In this document: positions 25,719 to 33,457 of the stretch, piece by piece
Layout: each line of letters starts with the position of its first letter
Numbering within the stretch: the stretch's first letter is position 1
Source of the DNA: Streptoalloteichus tenebrarius
Lineage (GTDB): Bacteria; Actinomycetota; Actinomycetes; Mycobacteriales; Pseudonocardiaceae
Direction: 5' to 3'
DNA: 64,000 nt
Assembly (NCBI RefSeq): GCF_024171885.1
Contig: NZ_JAMTCP010000013.1
Location: 62,001-126,000, forward strand
Notes under the pieces: model-generated
The model's input: only the letters and a program-made list of their open reading frames with translations
Told to the model about the DNA's origin: nothing
The model's database searches: none
Position numbers and translations under genes: made by a program

Positions 25719-26351
25719 TCACCGGGTGGCGGCCTCGCGGAACACCAGAAGGTAGCGCCAGAAAAGAAGGCGACGGACGGTGCTGCCGGGCAGGAGACGC
25801 GACGCGGAGTCCCTGATCTCGCGAAGTGTCGTGCTCGGGCGGGCCACCGGCGCGACGACTGTCTCCTGTGGACTCTTCGGTTGTCCTGTCACGCGCTCGG
25901 TCGCGGCGGTCGCCAGGCGCATGACCGCGTTCACCGGCACGGCGAGCAGGCTGAACGGCGCGTCCATCGGCCATTCCTCGCGGTAGCAGCCGAGCACGGC
26001 CAGCACGCCGCCGGGGGCCAGTGCCGCGCGGAGCTTCGTGACGGTGTCGAAAGGCACGTGGTGGAGGCTGGCCAGGCAGGAGATGAAGTCGTAGTGCCGG
26101 GCCGGTAGTTCGGCCCTGGTGATGTCCACCTGTTCGAACCGGACCGTGCCGGAACCCGGGGCGGGTGGCGCGCTCCTCGCCGCCTCGATGACCTCGCGCG
26201 CGGGATCGAGGGCGTCAACCTCCACGCCCCGCGCAGCGAGCCGTCGGGCGAACCGGCCGGTGCCACACCCGACGTCGAGCGCGCGGCGGCAACCCGTCGG
26301 AACCTGGCGCAGGAGAAGAGGGTGGTAGTGATCGTTGTGGTTGAACGGCAC
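25719..26351 (-). CDS. Class I SAM methyltransferase (UbiE/type 11 fold)
   Basis: 210 residues from GTG 26351 (VPFNHNDHYHPLLLRQVP, the standard opening of this actinobacterial family). Motif I is ALDVGCGTGRFARRLAARG; DPAREVIEAAR, FDFISC-like DFISCLASLHHV and LAPGGVLAVLGCY follow. The C-terminal third is hydrophobic-basic. Converges with the esterase gene. Substrate unknown. Confidence 0.85.
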   Translation of the reverse strand: MPFNHNDHYHPLLLRQVPTGCRRALDVGCGTGRFARRLAARGVEVDALDPAREVIEAARSAPPAPGSGTVRFEQVDITRAELPARHYDFISCLASLHHVPFDTVTKLRAALAPGGVLAVLGCYREEWPMDAPFSLLAVPVNAVMRLATAATERVTGQPKSPQETVVAPVARPSTTLREIRDSASRLLPGSTVRRLLFWRYLLVFREAATR

Positions 26352-26542
26352 GGATCGAGCATGGCACGCGCGATCCCGACCGGGTGCGTGCCGGAACCGG
26401 CGACGAGGCTTGGCCGCTGTGCGGGCCGAGGCCGTGACCGGCCCCGTGGGCCACCTGGTCGTAGCGGTGGGACCAGGTGGCCCAGGGGCCGCCCGGGCGA
26501 CGACGGGGAGTGATGAGCCCGGGCGGACCGGGGCGGGTGCCG

Positions 26543-27172
26543 CTATTCCGCGCCCGGGACGTTGAGCACGAAGTCGAACGTGGCCGTGCGCCCGTTCGGC
26601 CCGTTCTGCACGGTCATCAGCAGGCGCGGGTCGAAAATGGGGTCGGTGTTGTTCCTCGGTTCTCCGGGGAAGTAGAGCTGCGTGGTCAGGATCGGCTGGT
26701 TCGGCGCCTGCACCTTGACGTGGATGTGCCGCGTGCGGCCGGGGTAGAGGCCGGGCACGATCGTGGTGAGCGTGAACCGGCCCTGCGCGTCGGTGAACTG
26801 GTGGCCGCGCAGCCGGTACCCCACGTTGTCGTAGTTGCCGTTGCGGTCGGCCTGCCAGAAGTCCAACAACGCGCGGGCGACGGGCGTGCACCTCCTGCTG
26901 AACACGAAACCGGTCAGGACCAGGCGCGTTCCGGTCACGCCCTGGATGAGCGACGACCGTTCCGGGGAGTTCGGCTTGAAGTAGGGGCCCTCCATCTGCG
27001 GCGGCGTGGGGTCGTCCCCGTCGTCGCAGGTGGGGGTCAGCTCCAACAGGCCGTCGGATGCCTGGGCCCGCTCGGGCAGGGCCGCCCCGGCGATGAGCGG
27101 CACCGAGGCCGCCGCGACCAGGCCGGCACGGAGGAAGGACGCGCGACTGAGACCGCGTTCGTCGTCCGTCAT
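26543..27172 (-). CDS. Exported intradiol ring-cleavage dioxygenase-like protein
   Basis: 209 residues from ATG 27172. N-terminal SRASFLRAGLVAAASVPLIAG is a Tat/Sec-like signal. The body is the intradiol dioxygenase β-fold: MEGPYFKPNSPERSSL, LDFWQADRNGNYDN (first Tyr), FTLTTIVPGLYPGRTRHIHVKVQ (second Tyr and the two His of the Fe(III) site). Extracellular members of this group act on catechol-like compounds, but their substrates are poorly known. An upstream TTG extension to 27271 looks non-coding. The AT-rich segment 27175-27360 probably contains its promoter. Confidence 0.87.
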   Translation of the reverse strand: MTDDERGLSRASFLRAGLVAAASVPLIAGAALPERAQASDGLLELTPTCDDGDDPTPPQMEGPYFKPNSPERSSLIQGVTGTRLVLTGFVFSRRCTPVARALLDFWQADRNGNYDNVGYRLRGHQFTDAQGRFTLTTIVPGLYPGRTRHIHVKVQAPNQPILTTQLYFPGEPRNNTDPIFDPRLLMTVQNGPNGRTATFDFVLNVPGAE

Positions 27173-27579
27173 GACGTTTTCACCGTCCAGTGGGGTAATT
27201 CTTCGCTGAATTACGAGACGGGCGGCGGCGAGACCCGCGTTCAGGATGTTGGCCCGGCATTGCTGGGTCAAGCGGGTTCGACAGAATCACTCGAACGAAT
27301 CAGTGAATGGTGACGGTCGCGGAATAACTCCGACGTAACGTACTTACCTCCAGGTAATCATGGGAGGCCCCTCGGCGCGGAAACATGACGAGGGGGCCGT
27401 CCGAATGGCCGCCGTCCGGACGGCGGTGCGTTCCGACCCGGTGAAACTTCCGCCGCATCAACAGGGGAGCGGGTCCGGCGGTTCGGTGTGGACGGCCGAG
27501 GAGCGTGGCCCGCGGTCCGGTCGGGGTGGGTGACCAGGAACTCCTCCTCGCGTTGATCGTCGTCTGGGAGAGTGGCCCC

Positions 27580-28158
27580 ATGACCTCTCAGCTTCGTCGG
27601 TGGGCCGGAGTCGTCGCCCTCGCGGTCCTGCCGCTTCTCGGCGCGGTCGGCTGTGGGCAGCGGCCGACTCCGGAGGCGGCGGGGGCGGCCAGCCTCCCGG
27701 TCGCGACGAGCACGACGAGCGCGCTGAGCGCCACGGCTGCCGCGAGCGGCTCCGTCGAGCCCACGACGAGGCCCGCCCCGGGCGACGGTGCTCCGCACCA
27801 CGCCGAGAACAACGGCTGGAAGCAGCGCGCCACGCTCAGCCAGGCCGAACGCGAGGCGGGCGAGCGGGCGGCCGGTCCGGTCCGGACGAAGCTGGAGGAG
27901 TTGCGCGTCAAGGGGGACATCGCGCCGGAGGCGGTGCGCCGCGCGTTGCTCGACCTGGGGCACAAGCCCGGCGCCGTCACCGTCGTCCCCCGGCGCGGGT
28001 CGGCGGCCGCGCCTGAGGAGCCGCCCCCGGGCTCGGTCTACGGCGTGCTGGTGGAACGGGTCACGTGCGTCGGTGGCGTCGTGAGCCCGGAAGGCGTGAG
28101 GGTCGAGGTGGAGGGGAGCGCGCGCGAGTTCGGCTGTGTGGAGCCCTTCTCGCACTGA
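27580..28158 (+). CDS. Putative lipoprotein of unknown function
   Basis: 192 residues from ATG 27580. Signal peptide with lipobox LGAVGC near residue 25, then a low-complexity Ala/Ser/Thr stretch (about 30-65), and a C-terminal domain with SQAEREAGERAAGPVRTKLEELRVKG and two cysteines (VERVTCVGG, EFGCVEPF). I do not recognise a family. It converges with the two-component system across a 51-bp gap. Confidence 0.75.
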   Translation: MTSQLRRWAGVVALAVLPLLGAVGCGQRPTPEAAGAASLPVATSTTSALSATAAASGSVEPTTRPAPGDGAPHHAENNGWKQRATLSQAEREAGERAAGPVRTKLEELRVKGDIAPEAVRRALLDLGHKPGAVTVVPRRGSAAAPEEPPPGSVYGVLVERVTCVGGVVSPEGVRVEVEGSAREFGCVEPFSH

Positions 28159-28209
28159 CCGCGACCCGCGGATCAGGTCCTCCCGGAAGGCCCGACGCGG
28201 AGCCGGGCG

Positions 28210-28872
28210 TCAGCGGGTGACGAGGCCGGCGTCGTAGGCGAGCAGCCCGGCCTGCGTGCGGTTGTCGCAGTCGAGCTTGTCCAGCATCCGTGAGACGTAG
28301 CCCTTGACGGTCGCCTCGCTGAGGTGGAGCCGCTGGGCGATCTGCGCGTTCGACAACCCCTCGCCGAGGCAGGTCAGCACCTCGACCTCGCGGCCGGTGA
28401 GTTGCTCGACGAGCGCGCGGGCGCGGTCGCGGGCGGCGTGCTCGTCGGCGGAGGCGGCCACCAGCCGGCGCGCGGCCGACGGGGACAGCACGGTGTGGCC
28501 GTCCGCCGCGACCCGGACCAGGCTGATCAGGTCCTCCGGCGGGGTCGACTTGACCAGGAAGCCGGCCGCGCCGGCGCGGAGCGCGCGCAGGACGTACTGG
28601 TCGACGTCGAAGGTGGTGAGGGCGACCACGGCCGGCCGGTCGGGCAGCCGGCTGATGTGCTCGATCGCGGTGAGCCCGTCCACCCCCGGCATCCGCAGGT
28701 CCATGAGGACCACGTGCGGGCTGTTCCGGATGACCGACTCGACGGCGGCCGCGCCGTCGTGGGCCTGGTCGACCACCTCGATGTCCTCGACGGAGCCGAG
28801 GATCGTGCGCAGGTGCGCGCACACCATGGGCTCGTCGTCGACGACGACGACACGGATGACGTCACGACCCAT
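28210..28872 (-). CDS. NarL/FixJ family response regulator
   Basis: 220 residues. Receiver with VVVVDDEPMV and phosphoacceptor Asp58 (VVLMDLRMPG), Thr in ALTTFD and Lys in FLVKST. LuxR-type helix-turn-helix LTGREVEVLTCLGEGLSNAQIAQRLHLSEATVKGYVSRML at about 158-200. Its start lies inside the end of the kinase gene (11 bp overlap), so the two are coexpressed. Target genes unknown; the PH-domain genes divergent from the pair are candidates. Confidence 0.93.
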   Translation of the reverse strand: MGRDVIRVVVVDDEPMVCAHLRTILGSVEDIEVVDQAHDGAAAVESVIRNSPHVVLMDLRMPGVDGLTAIEHISRLPDRPAVVALTTFDVDQYVLRALRAGAAGFLVKSTPPEDLISLVRVAADGHTVLSPSAARRLVAASADEHAARDRARALVEQLTGREVEVLTCLGEGLSNAQIAQRLHLSEATVKGYVSRMLDKLDCDNRTQAGLLAYDAGLVTR

Positions 28873-30133
28873 GGCGGCTGTTCTCCGGCATCGGTGTGGT
28901 GGGGACGTAGGCGGGGAGCGTCGCGTCGAGGGTGAACCCGCCGTCGGGTTCGGGTCTGGCGCGCAGGGTCCCGCCGACCAGCTCGACGCGTTGGCGGAGC
29001 CCGAGCAGCCCGGTTCCCGAGCCGCTCGCGGAGAGGGCCGTGTCCCGGGGATGCGTGGGGAAGCTGTTGCTCACCGTCAGGCGGACGCGGTCGGCGCCGT
29101 ACCGCACGTGCACCCGGGTCGCGGCGCCCGGCGCGTGCTTCCGCACGTTCGTCAGTGCCTCCTGCACGACGCGGTAGGCCGTGCGGGCCACCACGGGGGA
29201 GGCGAACAGCGGGTTGCCGTCCTCCACGAGGTTCACGGGCACGCCGACCGACTCGGACTCGGCGACCAGGTCGGCCAGCAGGGGCACGACGGACCCGTCC
29301 GAGGAGCCGCCCGGCCCCGCGTCCACCATGGACGCCGCGGTCGCCGGGGACGCCACGGTCGCCGGGGACCCCGCCGACGACCGGAGGACGCCGATCAGGT
29401 CGCGCAGCTCCTCCAGCGCCTGGCACCCGGCCGCGCGCAGCTCCTCGGCCGCGTCCCTCGTCCGCTCGTCGGGCGCGGTGACCCGCAGCGCCCCCGCCTG
29501 GAGCACCATCAGGCTGACCCGGTGGGTGACGACGTCGTGCATCTCGCCCGCCAACCGCACGCGCTCCTCGGCGCGGGCCTGCCTGGCCAACAGGTGCTGT
29601 TCCCGCTCGGCCCGTTCCGCGCGGTCGGTGAGGGCCTGGATCAGCCGCTGCCGGTCGGCGGCGTACATGCCGAGCAGCACCGGGACGGCGGTGAACAGCA
29701 GCCCGGCCGTGACGACGCCGACGGAGGTGTCCCACGGTCGCGTGGCGATCAACGTCAGCACCGCCGCCAACACCCACGTGAGGCGGTGGCGGGAGGCGTG
29801 CAGGACGGCCCCGGACACCGCGAAGGGGGTGGCCAACGGGACCCAGAGCGCGCCCTCGTCCGCCGCGTCCACCAGCAGGCCGGGCGCCAGATACACGGAC
29901 AGCAGCATCGCCACCGCGCCGAGGGTGACCGCCGTCGTGACCGCCAGGGCCGCGCGGCGGCGGAACAGCAACGCGACGCCGAGGCCGGTCTGCACCACCA
30001 GGCCCGTCCAGCCGTTGACGTCGTCGGGCAGGCCGTACCGAATGACCAGTGCCGCCAGGACGACGAGGACGCACAGGGCCGGACCCGCGTCGAAGAGGGT
30101 CTGGCGCCATGATTCCCAGTGACGTCGGGACAC
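28862..30133 (-). CDS. Sensor histidine kinase (HisKA_3 family)
   Basis: 423 residues from GTG 30133; a GTG at 30142 is equally possible, and the much longer frame upstream is non-coding. Five or six membrane segments (ALCVLVVLAALVIRYGL through LLFTAVPVLLGMYAA), then the dimerisation box RLAGEMHDVVTHRVSLM with the phospho-His, and the ATPase domain (EALTNVRKHAPGA, GTGLLGLRQRVELVGG). Typical partner of a NarL regulator; senses through the membrane part. Confidence 0.92.
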   Translation of the reverse strand: MSRRHWESWRQTLFDAGPALCVLVVLAALVIRYGLPDDVNGWTGLVVQTGLGVALLFRRRAALAVTTAVTLGAVAMLLSVYLAPGLLVDAADEGALWVPLATPFAVSGAVLHASRHRLTWVLAAVLTLIATRPWDTSVGVVTAGLLFTAVPVLLGMYAADRQRLIQALTDRAERAEREQHLLARQARAEERVRLAGEMHDVVTHRVSLMVLQAGALRVTAPDERTRDAAEELRAAGCQALEELRDLIGVLRSSAGSPATVASPATAASMVDAGPGGSSDGSVVPLLADLVAESESVGVPVNLVEDGNPLFASPVVARTAYRVVQEALTNVRKHAPGAATRVHVRYGADRVRLTVSNSFPTHPRDTALSASGSGTGLLGLRQRVELVGGTLRARPEPDGGFTLDATLPAYVPTTPMPENSRHGS

Positions 30134-30337
30134 GTCGACCACGGTAGTCGTCGCCGCCCGCTCCCCGAGGCTCCGCCCGCCTTTGGTCGGGACGAAGAAC
30201 CTACGAAAGTTGCTGCCTGTCCCGGCCGACCCGACTTTGGTCGTCTCAACTGTCCACTTTGCGCGCTGTCGGTCGACGCCGTCGCTCCGGTGGAATCGAC
30301 CCGGAACGAACAACGCCCACCAGACCGAAGAGGAGCG

Positions 30338-30931
30338 ATGGTCACAGTGGACGGAACACCGACCGGCGCGCGAGCCGGCATGGTGCCGCCGGCGCCGCCA
30401 ACGCCGCCGGCGCCTTCCGCACCTTCTGTGCTTTTCGGGGAGGCCGATCTCCGGCTCAGGCCACCCAGGAACCGCGTCGACCGGCGAGCGGTGTGGTGCT
30501 GGACGCTGCTCGCGCTGGTCATCGTGGGACCGCCGGTGCTGACACTGGCCCTGCTGACCGCCCTGATCCCGCCCGCCCGGCTCTGGCTGGGGGCGTCGCT
30601 GGCGCTGGTCGCCGTCCCGAGCGCCGCCTACGTGCTGGTGATGCCGCGCTGGCGGTACCGGGTGCACCGCTGGGAGGTGACCGACCACGCCGTCTACACC
30701 GCGTCCGGCTGGTTCTGGCAGAAGTGGCGGATCGCGCCGATGTCCCGCATCCAGACCGTCGACACCGTGCGCGGACCGTTGCAGCGGCTGTGCGGCGTGG
30801 CCGCGGTCACGGTCACCACGGCCTCGGCGGCGGGCCCGATCCGCATCGGCGGGCTGGACGACACGGTGGCCTCCGACCTGGCCGAGTGGCTGAGCAGGGC
30901 GACCGAGGCGACGAAGGGGGACGCCACGTGA
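30338..30931 (+). CDS. Membrane PH-domain protein (YdbS-like), short partner
   Basis: 197 residues from ATG 30338 with AGAGGAG upstream. Pro-rich N-terminus, two membrane segments (WTLLALVIVGPPVLTLALLTALI and WLGASLALVAVPSAAYVLV), then a bacterial PH (DUF304) domain: RYRVHRWEVTDHAVYTASGWFWQKWRIAPMSRIQTVD. It is the YdbS half of a YdbS-YdbT-like pair, linked to the next gene by a GTGA overlap. Role in the family: membrane-associated scaffold, not well defined. Confidence 0.85.
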   Translation: MVTVDGTPTGARAGMVPPAPPTPPAPSAPSVLFGEADLRLRPPRNRVDRRAVWCWTLLALVIVGPPVLTLALLTALIPPARLWLGASLALVAVPSAAYVLVMPRWRYRVHRWEVTDHAVYTASGWFWQKWRIAPMSRIQTVDTVRGPLQRLCGVAAVTVTTASAAGPIRIGGLDDTVASDLAEWLSRATEATKGDAT

Positions 30932-32475
30932 ACCGCGACGAACACGGCTGGCGGCGGCTGGACCCGAAGATGGCCGCCGTGAACCTGCGGTGGCTCGCGG
31001 TGCCGCTCGCGCCCGCCACGATCGGCACCCTGTGGACCGGCGGCCGGTTCGACGCCGAGTTCCTCATCACGCTGGCGATCCTGACCGTGGTCTTCGTCGC
31101 GATCACCGTGTTCGACCTGGCGCGCTGCCGCACCACCCGCTTCCGAATCACCCCCGAACGCGTGGAGCTGCGCTCCGGCGTGTTCGTGCGGCGGGTCCGC
31201 TCGGTGCCGCGCGACCGCATCCGCAGCGTCGACCTCACCGCCCACCCGTGGCACCGGGTGCTCGGGTTGTCCGTCGTGCGGATCGGCACCGGCGCGGCGG
31301 CCGGCTCCGGTGAGGACGGCGAGCTGGTGCTGGACGCGGTGTCGCACGCCGAGGCCGTCCTGCTGCGCCGGGAGCTGTGGGAAACGCGGGCGGCGGCGCT
31401 GGGCGCGTCGGGCGCGGGCGACCCCGCGCGACGGGACGGCGTGCTCGCGCGGTGGAGGACCGGGTGGCTGCGCTACGCCCCGTTGAGCGTGTGGAGCGTC
31501 GCGTGGGTGGCCGTCGCGGCCGGCGCGGTGGAGCGGGTGTCCAAGATCTTCGGCGTCGAGCTGTGGAAGACCGAGTTCGCCGCCGACGTGTGGGAGCTGT
31601 TCCGCTCGGTCCCGCTGTGGCTGGGGATCACCGTGGTGCTGGCCGTCGTGCTGGGGGTTGGCGCGGTCGGGTCGCTCGCCCTGTACGCGGAGACGTGGTG
31701 GGGCTACCGGCTGGAGCGGGAGCCGGGCGGCACGCTGCGGGTCCGCCGGGGCCTGCTGACGACGCGGTCGCTGTCGCTGGAGGAACGTCGGCTGCGCGGC
31801 GTCGAACTCGTCGAGCCGTTGTTCCTGCGCTGGGGACGGGGAGCCCGGGTCGGCGCCCTGGCCGTTGGAGTGTCCACAAAGGACAACGAGGAGTCGACCT
31901 CCACCGCGCTGACGCCGCCGGCGCCGAGGGCGGAGGCGCACCGGATCGTCTCCGAGGTCCTGCGCGAGTCGCGCCCGCCCACGGCGGCGGCGCTGCGGCC
32001 CCACCCCCGTGCCGCCCTGCGCCGACGCGTCCGGTTGGCCCTGTGGTGGACCGTGCCACCGGTCCTGGTGCTGGCCCTGCTCGGGCTCTGGCTGACGCCG
32101 GTCCTGCTGCACCTGGCGTGGATCAGCGCGCTGGTCCTGGTCCCGGTCGGCCTGGCCGCGGCGGCGGACGCCGCCCGCGCGCTCGGCCACGCCCTCGACG
32201 GCCACTACCTGGTCACCCGGTACGGCACCGGGCACCGTCGCACCGTCGCCCTGCGCCGTGACGGGGTGATCGGCTGGACGATCTCCCGGTCGGTGTTCCA
32301 GCGCCGGGCCGGACTGCTCACGCTGGCCGCCACCACCGCCGCCGGCGAGGGCGCCTACGCCGTGCGGGACGTGCCGGTCGGGGTGGGGCTGGGGTTCGCC
32401 GAGCACGCGGTGCCGGGGCTGCTGCGGCCGTTCCTGGAGACCGGTCGGCCGGAGGCGGCCGGGGCCGGGCGGTGA
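30928..32475 (+). CDS. Membrane PH-domain protein (YdbT-like), long partner
   Basis: 515 residues from GTG 30928, overlapping the preceding stop. Three PH repeats alternate with membrane helices: TRFRITPERVELRSGVFVRRVRSVPRDRIRSVDL, GYRLEREPGGTLRVRRGLLTTRSLSLEERRLRGVEL and HYLVTRYGTGHRRTVALRRDGVIGWTI. Predicted to work with the short partner at the membrane. Ends 13 bp before a convergent deaminase gene. Confidence 0.87.
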   Translation: MNRDEHGWRRLDPKMAAVNLRWLAVPLAPATIGTLWTGGRFDAEFLITLAILTVVFVAITVFDLARCRTTRFRITPERVELRSGVFVRRVRSVPRDRIRSVDLTAHPWHRVLGLSVVRIGTGAAAGSGEDGELVLDAVSHAEAVLLRRELWETRAAALGASGAGDPARRDGVLARWRTGWLRYAPLSVWSVAWVAVAAGAVERVSKIFGVELWKTEFAADVWELFRSVPLWLGITVVLAVVLGVGAVGSLALYAETWWGYRLEREPGGTLRVRRGLLTTRSLSLEERRLRGVELVEPLFLRWGRGARVGALAVGVSTKDNEESTSTALTPPAPRAEAHRIVSEVLRESRPPTAAALRPHPRAALRRRVRLALWWTVPPVLVLALLGLWLTPVLLHLAWISALVLVPVGLAAAADAARALGHALDGHYLVTRYGTGHRRTVALRRDGVIGWTISRSVFQRRAGLLTLAATTAAGEGAYAVRDVPVGVGLGFAEHAVPGLLRPFLETGRPEAAGAGR

Positions 32476-32487
32476 GCCGGCCCTCCC

Positions 32488-32967
32488 TCACCGGGCGCCG
32501 GGGGGTTCCGCGCCGATGTCCTCGTGCCACAGCTCGGGCCGGGTGCGGATGAACTCCGTCATCAGCAACTGGCAGGCCGGGTCGTCGACCACGACCACCT
32601 CGACGCCGTGCTCGGCCAGCCAGTCGTGTTGGCCGGAGAACGTGCGGGCCTCGCCGACGACCAGCCGGGGGATGCCGAACTGGCGGACGAGGCCGGCGCA
32701 GTACCAACACGGGGACAGGGTGGTCACCAGGGTGGTGCCCTGGTAGCCGCGGCGGCGGCCGGCGGCGCGGAAGGCCGCCGTCTCCGCGTGCAGGGACGGG
32801 TCGTCGTCCTGGACGCGTCGGTTGCGCCCCCGGCCCAGCAGGCGGCCGTCGGGACCGAACAGGGCCGCGCCGATCGGGACGCCACCCTCGCGGTACCCGG
32901 TGCGGGCCTCCTCCACGGCGACGGCGAGCATCCGCCGGGGGTCCAGTGCTCCCTCGCTGGTGGTCAC
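32488..32967 (-). CDS. Cytosine/nucleoside deaminase (yeast Fcy1-like)
   Basis: 159 residues from GTG 32967 (VTTSEGALDPRRMLAVAVEEA). Zinc-dependent CDA fold: HAETAAFRAAGR (His ligand and catalytic Glu) and TTLSPCWYCAGLV (two Cys ligands). The stretch IPRLVVGEARTFSGQ and the tail FIRTRPELWHEDIGAE follow the yeast cytosine deaminase pattern closely. Predicted reaction: cytosine to uracil, or a related base, in pyrimidine salvage. The 250 bp upstream (32968-33224) have nothing recognisable. Confidence 0.85.
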   Translation of the reverse strand: MTTSEGALDPRRMLAVAVEEARTGYREGGVPIGAALFGPDGRLLGRGRNRRVQDDDPSLHAETAAFRAAGRRRGYQGTTLVTTLSPCWYCAGLVRQFGIPRLVVGEARTFSGQHDWLAEHGVEVVVVDDPACQLLMTEFIRTRPELWHEDIGAEPPGAR

Positions 32968-33224
32968 AGTTCGAACTATGGTCCACCGGTCAACCCTGGA
33001 CCCGTCGCCGCCCGGGAGCTGTGCCACGGCTCGGGGGGCGGGCCAGGACGGCGCACCGCGCGCCTGCGGAACGAATCGTTGCAGCCGGTGGAAGCGCGGA
33101 GGAGCGGTCGTGCCATGTCCAGCATTCATCCGTTCGCTCAGCGATTTCTCGTGAACTGTCGGCGACCAGTTCGACCTATCGGAAGCGACCGAGCACGATC
33201 AGCAGAGGACCCTTCGGTCTCGAC

Positions 33225-33396
33225 CAGCGCCCCGTCGACCTCGCGCCTCGGGTTCGTCGAAGACGTTGACCACCATCCCCCACCCTCGGGCTTGGGGATG
33301 CCATTGAGTCCCCAGGTCCAGCCAGGTGCCCGACCCGTGTCCCTTTGACATCAAGGAGCGACGGCGTGCGGGCCCCTGCATGCGGAACGCACCCGT
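33225..33396 (-). pseudogene. Decayed capA fragment, inverted relative to the intact gene
   Basis: The minus strand matches the intact capA gene at about 41084-41255. Identical blocks include CAATGGCATCCCCAAGCCCG, GTCGGGCACCTGGC, GGTCAACGTCTTCGAC and GAGGTCGACGGG, in the same order. Small insertions and deletions break the frame; the surviving end VVNVFDEPEARG corresponds to SVNVFDPDVPEVDG. It lies 60 bp past the stop of the helicase-exonuclease gene, so the three-gene cassette is bracketed by capA sequence in opposite orientations. Confidence 0.8.
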
Positions 33397-33457
33397 CGAG
33401 TCGTCCTTGACGTTCTCCCCGGCCCGGATGTGCCCGAGGACGTGAACCGGGAGAGCG

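Noticed and set aside
30181-30243. Direct repeat CTTTGGTCG at 30181 and 30235 between the kinase and PH-domain genes
   Set aside because: Could be a regulator site, but only 9 bp, without symmetry and with a 54-bp gap; too weak to call.
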